DNA from: an uncultured Caulobacteraceae bacterium
GTDB taxonomy: Bacteria; Pseudomonadota; Alphaproteobacteria; Caulobacterales; Caulobacteraceae
Assembly (NCBI GenBank): GCA_903923135.1
Contig: CAIXWN010000184.1
Location: forward strand, 1-44,694
Reading direction: 5' to 3'
Length of the DNA stretch: 44,694 nucleotides
Within the stretch, counting starts at the first letter, position 1; each line of letters opens with the position of its first letter. Below are positions 7,329 through 16,636 of this stretch, one piece after another. A model generated the notes under the pieces. The model worked only from the letters and a program-made list of their open reading frames with translations, did no database searches and had not been told where the DNA came from. The position numbers and the translations under genes were made by a program.

Positions 7329-9124
7329 AGTTCGGCCGGAAGGCGGTCCCCGAACCTCTCATAGGCTCCGGGGATGAGGGCCGCCTCCTCGCGCCAGATC
7401 TCGGGGTCGACCGTGAGCAGCAGGCTGAGTTGTTCCGGGGTCAGCGACAATCCGCTGACATCCAGATCCTCCGGCGTCGGGAGACGGCCGATCGGCGTAT
7501 CCTGGGCGCCCACACGACCTTCAAGTCGATCGACAATCCACTTTAGCACGCGGCTGTTGTCGCCAAAGCCGGGCCAGACGAACTTTCCCCGGGCGTCCTT
7601 GCGGAACCAGTTGACGAAGAACAGGCGCGGCAGCTTGGCCGGATCGGCGCCGGCGCCAACCTTCAGCCAGTGACTGAAGTAGTCGCCCATGTTGTAGCCG
7701 CAGAAGGGCAGCATGGCGAAGGGGTCGCGGCGCAGCTCGCCAACACGGTTCTCGGCGGCGGCCGTGCCTTCCGAGGCGACATTGGAGGCCAGGAACACGC
7801 CGTGGTTCCAGTCAAAGGCCTCGGTGACCAGTGGTACGGCGCTGGCGCGGCGACCACCGAACAGGATCGCCGAGATGGGCACGCCGGCAGGGTCCTCCCA
7901 CTCCGGCGCGATGGACGGGCATTGGCCGGCGGGCGCGGTGAAGCGGGCGTTGGGATGGGCCGCCGGCTCTCCGCCAGGTGACCAGGGGGCGCCTTTCCAG
8001 TCGGTCAGGCCCTCGGGGGGAGAGTCGGTGAGCCCCTCCCACCACACGTCGCCATCCGCCGTGAGGGCCACGTTGGTAAAAATGGTGCTTTCGGACAGCG
8101 TTGCGATCGCGTTGGGATTGGTGGCGTGCCCCGTGCCCGGCGCCACGCCGAAGAAGCCGGCTTCCGGATTGATGGCGCGCAGACGCCCGTCCTCCCCGAA
8201 ACGCATCCAGCAGATATCGTCGCCCACCGTCTCCGCTTTCCAACCCGCAAGGGTTGGCTGCAGCATGGCGAGGTTGGTCTTGCCGCAGGCGCTCGGGAAG
8301 GCCGCCGCCACATAGTGCGAAGCGCCTTCAGGCGATGTCAGCTTGAGGATGAGCATGTGCTCGGCCAGCCATCCTTCGTCGCGGGCCATGACCGAGGCAA
8401 TGCGCAGCGCGTAACATTTTTTGCCCAGCAGAGCGTTGCCGCCGTAGCCAGAGCCGTAGGACCAGATCTCGCGGGTCTCGGGATAGTGGACGATGTACTT
8501 TGTCTCGCTGCACGGCCAGGCGACGTCCGCCTCGCCGGGGGCAAGGGGCTTGCCGACGGTATGCACCGCCGGCACGAAGAATCCGTCCTCTCCCATGGCG
8601 TCCAGGGCCGCCTGACCCATTCGCGTCATGATCTTCATCGAAACCGCCACATACGGGCTGTCGCTGATCTCGACGCCCAGGGCGCTGATCTTCGAGCCGA
8701 TAGGGCCCATGCAGAAAGGCACCACATACATGGTGCGCCCGCGCATGCAGCCATCGAAGAGGGCGGTCAATTCCGCCCGCATCCCCGCGGGCTCGCGCCA
8801 GTTATTGCTCGGGCCGGCATCGATTTCGTTTTCCGAACAGATGAACGTCCGGCTTTCCACCCGAGCGACGTCTCGAGGGTCGGAGGCCGCATAGAAGCTG
8901 TTGGGGCGTTTTTCCGGGTTCAGGGCCTTGAGCGTTCCGGCCTTGACCATCTCGGCCGTCAGGGCCTGCCATTCCGCTTCCGAGCCGTCACACCAATGCA
9001 CCTGGTCGGGCTTGGTCAGGGCGGCGATATCCCGGACCCAGGCGACCAGACGGGCGTGGCGTGTTGGCGCGGGATCGAGCCCCGGAATGGTGCTGTGGAT
9101 CAAGGCTACATCACTGTCCGGCAT
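7259..9124 (-). CDS. pckG: Phosphoenolpyruvate carboxykinase (GTP)
   Basis: A 621-residue enzyme converting oxaloacetate and GTP to PEP, CO2 and GDP, the entry to gluconeogenesis. The GTP-class P-loop with active-site Cys reads [14 protein letters not shown] (about residue 275). Other family segments are [17 protein letters not shown] and [16 protein letters not shown]; the ATP-class motif GLSGTGKTTL is absent. The start is ATG at 9124, with AGGTGG 5-6 bases upstream; a longer frame to 9157 adds residues not expected in the family. It lies 75 bases downstream of korB on the same strand with a small hairpin between, so co-transcription with the 2-oxoacid oxidoreductase is likely. Together they would feed TCA intermediates into sugar synthesis during growth on fatty acids or amino acids (inference). 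Confidence 0.95.
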   Translation of the reverse strand: MPDSDVALIHSTIPGLDPAPTRHARLVAWVRDIAALTKPDQVHWCDGSEAEWQALTAEMVKAGTLKALNPEKRPNSFYAASDPRDVARVESRTFICSENEIDAGPSNNWREPAGMRAELTALFDGCMRGRTMYVVPFCMGPIGSKISALGVEISDSPYVAVSMKIMTRMGQAALDAMGEDGFFVPAVHTVGKPLAPGEADVAWPCSETKYIVHYPETREIWSYGSGYGGNALLGKKCYALRIASVMARDEGWLAEHMLILKLTSPEGASHYVAAAFPSACGKTNLAMLQPTLAGWKAETVGDDICWMRFGEDGRLRAINPEAGFFGVAPGTGHATNPNAIATLSESTIFTNVALTADGDVWWEGLTDSPPEGLTDWKGAPWSPGGEPAAHPNARFTAPAGQCPSIAPEWEDPAGVPISAILFGGRRASAVPLVTEAFDWNHGVFLASNVASEGTAAAENRVGELRRDPFAMLPFCGYNMGDYFSHWLKVGAGADPAKLPRLFFVNWFRKDARGKFVWPGFGDNSRVLKWIVDRLEGRVGAQDTPIGRLPTPEDLDVSGLSLTPEQLSLLLTVDPEIWREEAALIPGAYERFGDRLPAELWSQYEALVARLNDAPPPRAAAA

Positions 9125-9175
9125 CGGCCACCTGGCTCTTGGGTCGTCCGCGCCCAACGACGCAGTTCAATGGGA

Positions 9176-9191
9176 GGGTCTGTTAAGACCC
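9176..9191 (-). other. 6-bp hairpin with tetraloop between korB and pckG
   Basis: GGGTCT (9176-9181), GTTA and AGACCC (9186-9191) form a perfect hairpin 9 bases after the korB stop. No T-run follows on the minus strand (CTCCCATTG), so it is a poor intrinsic terminator. An mRNA-stability or partial-attenuation role between the two genes is possible. Confidence 0.4.
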
Positions 9192-9199
9192 CGGAACGC

Positions 9200-10255
9200 T
9201 TATCGCAATGTCGCGTTCAACCGATCGAGCGCCCCGGAGCCCGGAATCAGCACTTCATCGCTCAAAGCGTTCAACGGTGTCCGCACCGTGCCCAGATGGT
9301 GATGCAGGTCCTCCGCGGTCGGGTCGACGTAGATCAGCCCGGTGAGGATCTCACCCCGCGCGTGATGGGTCTGCAGGCGGGTCACAGCGGCAAGCTTGTC
9401 GGTGGGATCATAGTCATCGGGCAGCTTGCTGAGTCTGATCACGGAACCGTCGTGCTGGGTGACAAGTTCCACGGTGCCCGGCTCGTGCTCGATCCGGATC
9501 TCCCGTCGGCCAAGGATGACGTCCAGGCGGTTGACCGTCGCATTGTGCTCACGGACGTAGTCGAAGCTCTTGGTGGAGCCCTTGTGGTTGTTGAACTGGA
9601 TACAGGGGGAGATAACGTCGATGAACGCCGCGCCACGGTGATTGAGCGCCGCCTTGATCAACGGCGTAAGCTGGGCTTTGTCGCCGGAGAAACTGCGGCC
9701 GACAAAGGTGGCGCCCAGTTGCAGGGCCAGGCCGACCAGATCGATGGGTTCGTCGGTGTTGATCACACCCTTCTTCGACTTCGATCCCTTGTCCGAGGTC
9801 GCCGAGAACTGGCCCTTGGTGAGACCGTAGACCCCGTTGTTCTCGACGATGTAGGTCATGTTCACGCCGCGCCGCATGGAGTGACAGAACTGGCCAAGGC
9901 CGATGGAGGCGCTGTCCCCGTCGCCTGAAACTCCGAGATAGATCAGGTCGCGATTGGCCAGGTAGGCCCCGGTGAGGACCGAAGGCATGCGCCCGTGGAC
10001 GCTGTTGAAGCCATGCGAGGCGCCGACGAAATAGTCCGGCGTCTTCGACGAGCATCCGATCCCCGACATCTTGGCCAGGCGATGCGGCGGCAGGTCCAGA
10101 TCGTAACAGGCCTGGATGATCGCGGCTGAAATCGAGTCGTGTCCGCAGCCGGCGCACAGGGTCGAGACCTTCCCCTCGTAATCGCGCCGGGTGAATCCCA
10201 GACCATTTGTCTCGAGTCTGGGGTGATGAAGACGGGGCTTGGTAATATAGGTCAA
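9200..10255 (-). CDS. korB: 2-oxoacid:ferredoxin oxidoreductase beta subunit (KorB type, thiamine-binding)
   Basis: A 351-residue beta subunit carrying thiamine diphosphate and a [4Fe-4S] cluster. The TPP motif is GVSGDGDSASIGLGQF (about residues 108-123) with ENNGVYGLTKGQ downstream. Four cluster Cys can be placed: CAGCGH (two), GIGCSSK (one) and ISPCIQFNN (one), the arrangement of 2-oxoglutarate and related oxidoreductases. It oxidatively decarboxylates a 2-oxoacid, probably 2-oxoglutarate to succinyl-CoA, with the alpha subunit. The start is TTG at 10255, overlapping the korA stop (TTGA), so translation is coupled. Substrate preference (2-oxoglutarate against pyruvate or branched 2-oxoacids) cannot be fixed by eye. 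Confidence 0.9.
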   Translation of the reverse strand: MTYITKPRLHHPRLETNGLGFTRRDYEGKVSTLCAGCGHDSISAAIIQACYDLDLPPHRLAKMSGIGCSSKTPDYFVGASHGFNSVHGRMPSVLTGAYLANRDLIYLGVSGDGDSASIGLGQFCHSMRRGVNMTYIVENNGVYGLTKGQFSATSDKGSKSKKGVINTDEPIDLVGLALQLGATFVGRSFSGDKAQLTPLIKAALNHRGAAFIDVISPCIQFNNHKGSTKSFDYVREHNATVNRLDVILGRREIRIEHEPGTVELVTQHDGSVIRLSKLPDDYDPTDKLAAVTRLQTHHARGEILTGLIYVDPTAEDLHHHLGTVRTPLNALSDEVLIPGSGALDRLNATLR

Positions 10256-12126
10256 CGAACCATCTCCTCGACCGGGCCGCCGGATCGGGCCTGCAGCGCC
10301 CTCATGATCTCGCCGGTGATGAATCGGGCGGTGATCGGCGCTCCGTCGTAGTTCAGCACCGGCGCCAATTTCGCCGGGTCAACGCCGCCCTCGTTCATGA
10401 TCAGCGTCCGAAGCTGAGCGTCACGGTTCTGTTCGACCACAAAAACGGTCTCGTGCGCGGCAATGAACTCAAGCACCTCGTCACTGAACGGGAATGCTCT
10501 GATCCGCAGAGCGTCCACATGAATGTCGTCCGCCTCCAGAGCCGTCAGGGATTCGTGCATGGCCGGGGTCGTCGAGCCGAAATAGATCACCCCGTGTGGG
10601 GTGGCGCGTCGGGCGGGACGCAGAACCGGCGCGGGAACCTGAGTCTTGGCGGTTTCGAACTTCTTCAGCAGCCGCTCCATGTTGGCGACGTAGACACGCC
10701 CTTCCTCGCTGTACCGTGCATCAGGATCGCGCGAGGTGCCGCGCGTGAAGTAACCGCCGCGGGTCGGGTGCACGCCCGGCAGGGTGCGGAACGGGATGCC
10801 GTCCCCATCGACGTCGCGATAACGACCGAACGGCGTTCCGGCCTCAAGCGCCTCGTGGGTCATGATCTTCCCGCGGTCCAGACGGCGCTGATCGTCCCAG
10901 GTGAACGGCCGGCACAGCCACTCGTTCATGCCGATGTCGAGGTCGAGCATGACGAAGACGGTCGTCTGCAGGCGGTCGGCCAGGTCGAACGCTTGGGCGC
11001 CCATTTCGAAGCACTCGGTGGGGTCTTCGGGGAACAACAGGACATGCTTGGTGTCGCCGTGTGACGCGTAGGCCGCCAGCAGGATGTCGGACTGCTGGGT
11101 TCGGGTCGGCATGCCGGTTGACGGCCCGCCGCGCTGAACGTCGAAGATCACCGCCGGGATCTCGGCGAAATAGGACAGGCCGATGAACTCCTGCATCAAG
11201 GATATGCCCGGACCGGAGGTGCAGGTGAACGCCCGCGAACCATTCCAGCCGGCGCCAACGACGATGCCGATCGAGGCGATCTCGTCCTCCGCCTGGATAA
11301 TCGCGTAACGCGTCTCGCCGGTATCGGCGTCCATCCGGAAGTCCTGGCAATAGCTGGTGAAGGCCTCGGCGACGGAGGTTGACGGGGTGATCGGATACCA
11401 GGCGCACACTGTGGCCCCGCCGTAGACCGCTCCCAGACCGGCAGCGTTGTTGCCTTCGATATAGATGCGGTCGCCCACCTTGTCGGAACGACGCACCTTC
11501 AGGCCCACCGAGCCCAGCAGAGGCTCCACATAGTCGCGGCCCATGGCCAGGGCCTCGAGATTGGGTCGGATAAGCCTGTCCTTGCCCTCAAACTGTTCGG
11601 CGATGAGGGTCTCGTTGACCGCCGGGTCGATCCCAAGCAGGGCGCCCAGGGCGCCAACATAGATGATGTTCTTGAAAAGCTGCCTTTGCCGCGGATCCGC
11701 ATAGGCGGCGTTACACAGCGCTGTCAGCGGAACGCCCAGCACGGTGATGTCATCGCGCATCTCGGCGTGCGGCAGCGGCTTGGTGGAGTCGTAGAACAGG
11801 TATCCGCCCGGCTCGATCTCGGCCAAGTCGCGCGCCCAGGTCTGCGGGTTCATCGCCACCATCAGGTCGACGCCGCCCCGGCGTCCGAGGTGCCCGGCCT
11901 CGCAAATTCGCACCTCGTACCAGGTCGGCAGGCCCTGAATGTTCGACGGGAAGATGTTTCGGGCCGCGACCGGCACGCCCATGCGGATGATTGATTTGGC
12001 GAACAGACCGTTGGCGCTGGCCGAGCCGGATCCGTTCACATTGGCGAACTTCACGACGAAGTCGTTCACCGACCGCAGGGGAGCGACCCGGTCCTGAAGG
12101 GTGGAGGGCTGAACTAGTTGCTGCAC
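10252..12126 (-). CDS. korA: 2-oxoacid:ferredoxin oxidoreductase alpha subunit (KorA type, gamma-alpha fusion)
   Basis: A 624-residue fused gamma-alpha subunit. The gamma-like domain comes first (VNDFVVKFANVNGSGS..., with NIFPSNIQGLPTWYEVR), followed by the alpha domain starting near YIEGNNAAGLGAVYGG and including WYPITPSTSVAE, TSGPGISLMQEFIG and QRGGPSTGMPTRTQQSD, all strong family segments. It works with KorB to transfer electrons from 2-oxoacid decarboxylation to a ferredoxin-type acceptor. The start is GTG at 12126: GGAGG lies 4 bases upstream, and the longer frame (to 12201) runs inside the preceding gene. The GTG overlaps the upstream gene's stop by about 13 bases. This layout is like the aerobic KorAB of mycobacteria, but with a dedicated FAD/FeS gene in front. 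Confidence 0.92.
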   Translation of the reverse strand: MQQLVQPSTLQDRVAPLRSVNDFVVKFANVNGSGSASANGLFAKSIIRMGVPVAARNIFPSNIQGLPTWYEVRICEAGHLGRRGGVDLMVAMNPQTWARDLAEIEPGGYLFYDSTKPLPHAEMRDDITVLGVPLTALCNAAYADPRQRQLFKNIIYVGALGALLGIDPAVNETLIAEQFEGKDRLIRPNLEALAMGRDYVEPLLGSVGLKVRRSDKVGDRIYIEGNNAAGLGAVYGGATVCAWYPITPSTSVAEAFTSYCQDFRMDADTGETRYAIIQAEDEIASIGIVVGAGWNGSRAFTCTSGPGISLMQEFIGLSYFAEIPAVIFDVQRGGPSTGMPTRTQQSDILLAAYASHGDTKHVLLFPEDPTECFEMGAQAFDLADRLQTTVFVMLDLDIGMNEWLCRPFTWDDQRRLDRGKIMTHEALEAGTPFGRYRDVDGDGIPFRTLPGVHPTRGGYFTRGTSRDPDARYSEEGRVYVANMERLLKKFETAKTQVPAPVLRPARRATPHGVIYFGSTTPAMHESLTALEADDIHVDALRIRAFPFSDEVLEFIAAHETVFVVEQNRDAQLRTLIMNEGGVDPAKLAPVLNYDGAPITARFITGEIMRALQARSGGPVEEMVR

Positions 12127-13898
12127 GCGGCCTCCGCATGAGTCATGTTGAGCAGGAATTTCTGCATGTCCCACGCCCCCGTGGGACAACGTTCGGCGCA
12201 AAGGCCGCAGTGCAGGCAGACGTCTTCGTCCTTCACCATGATCCGCCCGGTCTTCAGGGTGTCGGAGACATAGAGGTCCTGACTGAGATTGAGCGCCGGC
12301 GCCTTGAGCCGACTACGCAGGTCAGCTTCGTCACCGTCCATCGTGAAGGTGATGCAGTCCATCGGGCAGATGTCGACGCAGGCGTCGCACTCGATACACA
12401 GTGGCTCCTTGAACACGGTCTCGATGTCGCAGTTCAGGCAGCGCTCAGCCTCCTGGAATCCGGTTTCACCGTCAAAACCGAGTTCCACCTCGAGACGCAC
12501 GTTTCTCAGGGATTCGGCCTTGTCGCGCATGGGCACGACGTGTCGATGTTGCATCGAGACATCGTTGTCGTAGCTCCACTCGTGGATGCCCATCTTCTGG
12601 CTGACCAGGGTCACACCTGGGTCCGGCCGGATCGAGGGGTCCTCGCCCTGACAGAAGCGATGGATCGAGATCGCCGCATCGTGGCCGTGCGCCACGGCCC
12701 AGATAATATTCTTCGGGCCGAAGGCCGCGTCACCACCGAAGAACACCTTCGGATTGGTGGAGGCGAAGGACGCCTCGTTGACCACCGGCATGTCCCAATC
12801 GTTGAACTCCAGGCCCGCGTCGCGCTCGATCCACGGGAAGGCGTTCTCCTGGCCCACGGCCACCAGCACATCGTCGCATTCCAGATGAACGTCCGGTTCG
12901 CCTGCCGGCAGCAACTTGCGGCGTCCCTTGTCGTCATAGACCGGCGTGACCTTTTCGAAAGTCACCCCGGTCAGGCGACCGGCTTCGTGCGTGAAGGCCT
13001 TGGGAACCAGAAAGTTGAGGATGGGTATATCCTCATGCATGGCGTCTTCTTTTTCCCACGGCGAGGCTTTCATCTCTTCGAAACCCGACCGCACGACCAC
13101 CTTCACATCATCACCACCCAGCCGGCGGGAGGTCCGGCAACAGTCCATGGCGGTGTTGCCGCCGCCCAGAACGATCACCCGTTTCCCGATCTTGTCGACG
13201 TGGCCGAACGAGACGTTCGACAACCAGTCGATGCCGATGTGGATGTTGGCGGAGGCCTCACGACGCCCGGGAACGTCCAGGTCACGACCGCGCGGCGCGC
13301 CCGAACCAATGAAGATCGCATCGAAGTCCTGGGCCAACAGGGCCTTGAGGCTGTCGACCCGTTCGCCCAGACGCATGACAGGGCCCATGCCGGTGATGTA
13401 GCCCACCTCCTCGTCGATCACCGATTCCGGCAGGCGGAAACGGGGGATCTGACTGCGAACCATGCCGCCGGCCTTGGCGTCGCCATCGAAGACATGGATC
13501 TCATAGCCCAGGGGGGCGAGATCGCGGGCGACTGTCAGCGACGCCGGTCCGGCCCCGACGCAGGCGATCTTTCTGCCGTTGCGGACCGATGCCGGGGCCG
13601 GCAGGCGATCACGGATGTCGTCCTTGTTGTCAGCGGCCACCCGCTTGAGCCGGCAGATGGCCACCGGCTCGCTCTCCACACGGACACGGCGGCAAGCCGG
13701 CTCGCACGGCCGGTCGCAGGTCCGCCCGAGGATCCCCGGGAAGACGTTCGACCGCCAGTTGACCATGTAGGCGTCGGCATAGCGCCCGTCGGCGATGAGC
13801 CGGATGTATTCAGGAACGGGAGTGTGGGCGGGACAGGCCCACTGACAATCCACAACCTTGTGAAAATAATCCGGGGACTTGATGTCGGTAGGCCGCAA
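12114..13898 (-). CDS. FAD-dependent NAD(P)H oxidoreductase with iron-sulfur domains (GltD-like plus ferredoxin)
   Basis: A 594-residue electron-transfer flavoprotein. The N-terminus has a GltD-type cluster domain: DCQWACPAHTPVPEYI and CDRPCEPACRR. A first dinucleotide fold (CVGAGPASLTVARDLA, FAD) and a second (VIVLGGGNTAMDCCRTSRR, NAD(P)H) follow. The C-terminus carries two [4Fe-4S] motifs, CIECDACVDICPMDC and CLHCGLCAERCPTGA. It resembles the small subunit of glutamate synthase fused to a two-cluster ferredoxin. Because its 3' end overlaps korA, it most likely links KorAB electrons to NAD(P)+ or the reverse, replacing free ferredoxin (inference). The start is TTG at 13898, with GAGGGATAGG just upstream; no in-frame ATG or GTG precedes it closely. 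It is first in a run fes-korA-korB-pckG. Confidence 0.88.
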   Translation of the reverse strand: MRPTDIKSPDYFHKVVDCQWACPAHTPVPEYIRLIADGRYADAYMVNWRSNVFPGILGRTCDRPCEPACRRVRVESEPVAICRLKRVAADNKDDIRDRLPAPASVRNGRKIACVGAGPASLTVARDLAPLGYEIHVFDGDAKAGGMVRSQIPRFRLPESVIDEEVGYITGMGPVMRLGERVDSLKALLAQDFDAIFIGSGAPRGRDLDVPGRREASANIHIGIDWLSNVSFGHVDKIGKRVIVLGGGNTAMDCCRTSRRLGGDDVKVVVRSGFEEMKASPWEKEDAMHEDIPILNFLVPKAFTHEAGRLTGVTFEKVTPVYDDKGRRKLLPAGEPDVHLECDDVLVAVGQENAFPWIERDAGLEFNDWDMPVVNEASFASTNPKVFFGGDAAFGPKNIIWAVAHGHDAAISIHRFCQGEDPSIRPDPGVTLVSQKMGIHEWSYDNDVSMQHRHVVPMRDKAESLRNVRLEVELGFDGETGFQEAERCLNCDIETVFKEPLCIECDACVDICPMDCITFTMDGDEADLRSRLKAPALNLSQDLYVSDTLKTGRIMVKDEDVCLHCGLCAERCPTGAWDMQKFLLNMTHAEAACSN

Positions 13899-13925
13899 CG
13901 CGCCTATCCCTCACTTTCATTTCCT

Positions 13926-13968
13926 CCGCCGCTTGGCGGGCATTTTGAGTCGCTCCTCCGCCGGAGCG
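13926..13968. other. Two adjacent hairpins downstream of the efflux operon
   Basis: CCGCC-GCTT-GGCGG (13926-13939) and CGCTCC-TCCGCC-GGAGCG (13951-13968) fill most of the 82-base gap between the NodT gene and the next minus-strand gene. On the minus strand they follow the NodT stop, so they could end that transcript, but no T-run follows. The nearer hairpin also holds GGAGG close to the start of the flavoprotein gene. Confidence 0.35.
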
Positions 13969-13980
13969 TTGCGGCGGGTT

Positions 13981-15546
13981 CTAGGGCGATTGGCGAGGCG
14001 GCGCCAGCCTCTTGCCTGACTGCTCCTGCAAGGTTTTTCCTGACGACGCAGGGGCAGCCTCTGGCGTTGATCGCCAATCCGAGGCCGTCGCGCCGTACAG
14101 TGCGACGATATCGCTCAGTTGCTGCCCCAGCGCTTCCACCCGTGCGAGGCTCGCCCGACGCCAGGTGCGGTCGGCGACGACCACGCTGACCAGGGGCGCG
14201 CCGCCAAGACGGTAGGCCGAGCGGGCGTCCTCAAGCGAGGCCCGGGCTGTCTCCTCAGCTCGCCCGAGGGTCGTCAGACGCTCTTCGTCCTGTGCGAGCG
14301 CAGACAGCACATCGGAAACCTGCACAAAGGCGGTTATGACCGTCTGCCGATACTGTGCCAGTGAGGCGCGCGCCTGAGCCTGCGCCGCGCGGCGGTCGGC
14401 CCGGATCTGGCCGCCGTCGAACAACGGTGCGGTCGCCGCCGGGCCGAAATTGTAGGCCGTCGCCCCGAAACCGAACAGGGAGCCCGGGGTGAGGCCTTCC
14501 TGGCTCAGGCCTGCGACCAGACGAACATCAGGATAGAGCCTCGCCGTCTCCATGCCGATCACTGCGGTATCGGCGTGCAGTTGCGCCTCGGCGGCCTGGA
14601 TGTCCGGCCGGCGGCGAGCCAGCGCCGAGGGCAGATCCACCGGAATCGCCGCCGGCAGCGTAAATTCACTCACTGTGAAATCGGGAGGGGACCATTGGCT
14701 GGGCGCCTCGCCGACCAGCAGCGCCAGGGCGTGTCGCGCCTGGGCCAGTTGCTGTGTTAGCTGAGGCAGAAGCGCCAGATCCTGTTGCAATTGCAGCTTA
14801 CCGCCCAGACCAGCGGACGGCGCCGAACCGCCCTCCTCCTCGGCCCGGTGGACGATGTCGATCGACTTGCGATCATCGACGATGAAGCCCTCGACCGTCT
14901 GGATCTGGGCCCGCAGGGCGGCGATGCGCACCGCCTGCAGCGCCACATTGCCTGTCAGGGTCAGGTAGGCGGCATCCGCCTTGAATCCTTGCGCCTGAGC
15001 CGCGGCCAAGGCCGCCTCAAGCCGCCGGCGTCCGCCGCCCGCGATGTCCAGGTCGTAGCTGACGGTCGGACCGATGTTGTAGAGGCTGATGGTCGGGCTC
15101 GGGAAACCCGCGAATCCGAAGGCGGAGGTGTTGATCCTCTGCCTTTGGAACGAGGCGCCCATGGCGGCGTCAGGCCCGAGAGCCCCGCGATCGCGCTCAG
15201 CCTGCGCCCGCGCCTTTTCCAATGTCGCCTGCGCCGAGGCCACTGTCTGGTTATTGGCCAGGGCCCGCGTCATCACCTGGTCGAGCGCCGGCGAGCCGAG
15301 CGCCCGCCACCAGGGCCCCGAAACCCGGGTGTCTGCGTTCAGCACCGCCCGGGCCGGAGCCTGGTCTCCTGCGCCGGCGTAGCCGTTTGCCGGCGGAGGC
15401 AGGGGTGGCGAAAACTTCGGACCGACGGCCGCGCAGCCACTGAGCGTCAGACCGGCCGCCACGGCCACTCCGAAACACAGGGCGCCGGGCGTGCGCCTGT
15501 TGCGGCCGGGTCTTCGGCTGAACACGCCAGGATCGGTGATGATCAC
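13981..15546 (-). CDS. NodT-family efflux outer-membrane lipoprotein
   Basis: A 521-residue outer-membrane factor of the TolC/OprM superfamily. The lipoprotein signal peptide ends at a lipobox LTLSGC about 40 residues from the start, followed by AAVGPKFSPP, the usual NodT-family mature start. Two long helical repeats follow (for example ALANNQTVASAQATLEKARA and the later AQAQARASLAQYRQTVITAF), with LARRRPDIQAAEAQL in between, a typical family phrase. It forms the outer-membrane exit channel for an efflux pump. The start is GTG at 15546, four bases after the HlyD-gene stop. The longer open frame upstream lies inside the HlyD gene. It ends a same-strand set SDR-HlyD-NodT; no inner-membrane transporter is encoded beside it. 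Confidence 0.9.
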   Translation of the reverse strand: MIITDPGVFSRRPGRNRRTPGALCFGVAVAAGLTLSGCAAVGPKFSPPLPPPANGYAGAGDQAPARAVLNADTRVSGPWWRALGSPALDQVMTRALANNQTVASAQATLEKARAQAERDRGALGPDAAMGASFQRQRINTSAFGFAGFPSPTISLYNIGPTVSYDLDIAGGGRRRLEAALAAAQAQGFKADAAYLTLTGNVALQAVRIAALRAQIQTVEGFIVDDRKSIDIVHRAEEEGGSAPSAGLGGKLQLQQDLALLPQLTQQLAQARHALALLVGEAPSQWSPPDFTVSEFTLPAAIPVDLPSALARRRPDIQAAEAQLHADTAVIGMETARLYPDVRLVAGLSQEGLTPGSLFGFGATAYNFGPAATAPLFDGGQIRADRRAAQAQARASLAQYRQTVITAFVQVSDVLSALAQDEERLTTLGRAEETARASLEDARSAYRLGGAPLVSVVVADRTWRRASLARVEALGQQLSDIVALYGATASDWRSTPEAAPASSGKTLQEQSGKRLAPPRQSP

Positions 15547-15550
15547 CGGA

Positions 15551-16615
15551 TCAGCGTCCGGCGACAGGGTGGCCGGGACCGGCAACGTCCACGGTGATTT
15601 TCGCCGAAAGGCCGGCGCGGGAAACCACCTCCGGCGGCGCCTTGTCAAAGGCGATCCGCACCGGCAGCCGCTGCACCACCTTGACCCAGTTGCCGGTCGC
15701 GTTCTGCGCCGGCAGGGGCGAGAAGCTGGAACCGGCGCCCGGGCTGAAGCTGGCCACGTAGCCGTCCAGGGCGCGGCCGCCCAAGGCGTCGATGTTGATC
15801 TTCGCCCGCTGGCCGACCCGCATCTTGGCCAGCTGGTTTTCCTTGAAGTTCGCCTCCACCCAGGGGTCGCCCGAAAGCAGGTAGAAGACGGTCTGCGAGG
15901 CGTTGATATAGGCGCCTTTCTGCAGCTGGTCGACGCGCGTCACAACACCATCGGCAGGCGCGATCACCACCGCGTGGACAAGGTCGAGCTGCACCGATTC
16001 CAACGCGGCCTTGGCTTGCATCACAGCCGGATAGAGATCGGCATTCTTGTCGCCGCCGCCGAGATTGGCCAGGGCGGCGTCACTCTGCTGACGGGTCACC
16101 GCCACCTGGGCGGCGGCGAGATCCGCCGCATGGTGAGCGTCGGAGGCCTGTTGCCTTGAGGAGATCCCGGCGGCGACAAGAGCATCCTGCCGCTCCGCCT
16201 CACGCACGGCGTAGTCGCGCGTCTGCATCGCCGAACCCAACAGCAGTTTCTGCTGATCCAACGTCGACTTCAGCCCCACCACCTGCAGGCGGGCGGCGGC
16301 CAGAGCGGCCTCGCTGCGGTGCAGGGCGGCGTTGATGTCAACCGGGTCGAGCTTGAACAGCACCTGCCCGGCTTTCACGCGCTGGTTTTCCGTAACGTCC
16401 ACTTCGATCACCCGGCCGGCAATTGAAGCGCTGATTGGCGACTTGGCCGCCTGGATGTAGGCGTCATCCGTGGTCTCGCTCTTGCCGCCGGTGATGACGA
16501 GGAACGCCAATCCGCCGGCGATGAGCACGGGAACGGCCAGCATCAGCGGCCAGCGCCAGCGCGTCAGTCGACGGCGACGGGCGGACTGCGGCTCGGAGGC
16601 GTCCAGACTGCTCAA
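15551..16615 (-). CDS. HlyD/EmrA-family membrane-fusion (periplasmic adaptor) protein
   Basis: 354 residues. A cytoplasmic basic N-terminus (RRRRLTRWRW) leads into one transmembrane segment at about residues 21-42. Then comes TTDDAYIQA, the EmrA hallmark, a split lipoyl/barrel-sandwich domain (GRVIEVDVTENQRVKAGQVLF ... VIAPADGVVTRV) around a long coiled hairpin, and a beta-barrel domain (WVEANFKENQLAKMRVGQ). Such adaptors join an MFS (DHA2/EmrB) pump to an outer-membrane channel, and the channel is the next gene. The expected EmrB gene is missing between or beside them. The start is TTG at 16615 with GGAG about 11 bases upstream. A shorter start at Met25 would destroy the membrane anchor. Confidence 0.9.
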   Translation of the reverse strand: MSSLDASEPQSARRRRLTRWRWPLMLAVPVLIAGGLAFLVITGGKSETTDDAYIQAAKSPISASIAGRVIEVDVTENQRVKAGQVLFKLDPVDINAALHRSEAALAAARLQVVGLKSTLDQQKLLLGSAMQTRDYAVREAERQDALVAAGISSRQQASDAHHAADLAAAQVAVTRQQSDAALANLGGGDKNADLYPAVMQAKAALESVQLDLVHAVVIAPADGVVTRVDQLQKGAYINASQTVFYLLSGDPWVEANFKENQLAKMRVGQRAKINIDALGGRALDGYVASFSPGAGSSFSPLPAQNATGNWVKVVQRLPVRIAFDKAPPEVVSRAGLSAKITVDVAGPGHPVAGR

Positions 16616-16636
16616 GAGATCACGCGCTCCAACACC

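Noticed and set aside
8126-9928. A 600-codon plus-strand open frame opposite pckG and korB
   Set aside because: Same reason: composition bias and no recognisable motif, opposite two confident genes.
13885-13920. ATG at 13920 with GGAGGAA as start of the flavoprotein gene
   Set aside because: It is in another frame and only 2 bases from the GGAGG; the protein N-terminus fits TTG 13898.
11991-14189. A 732-codon open frame on the plus strand across korA and the flavoprotein gene
   Set aside because: It is antisense to genes with clear motifs, is Arg/His/Gly-rich with no domain, and long opposite-strand frames are common at this GC content.
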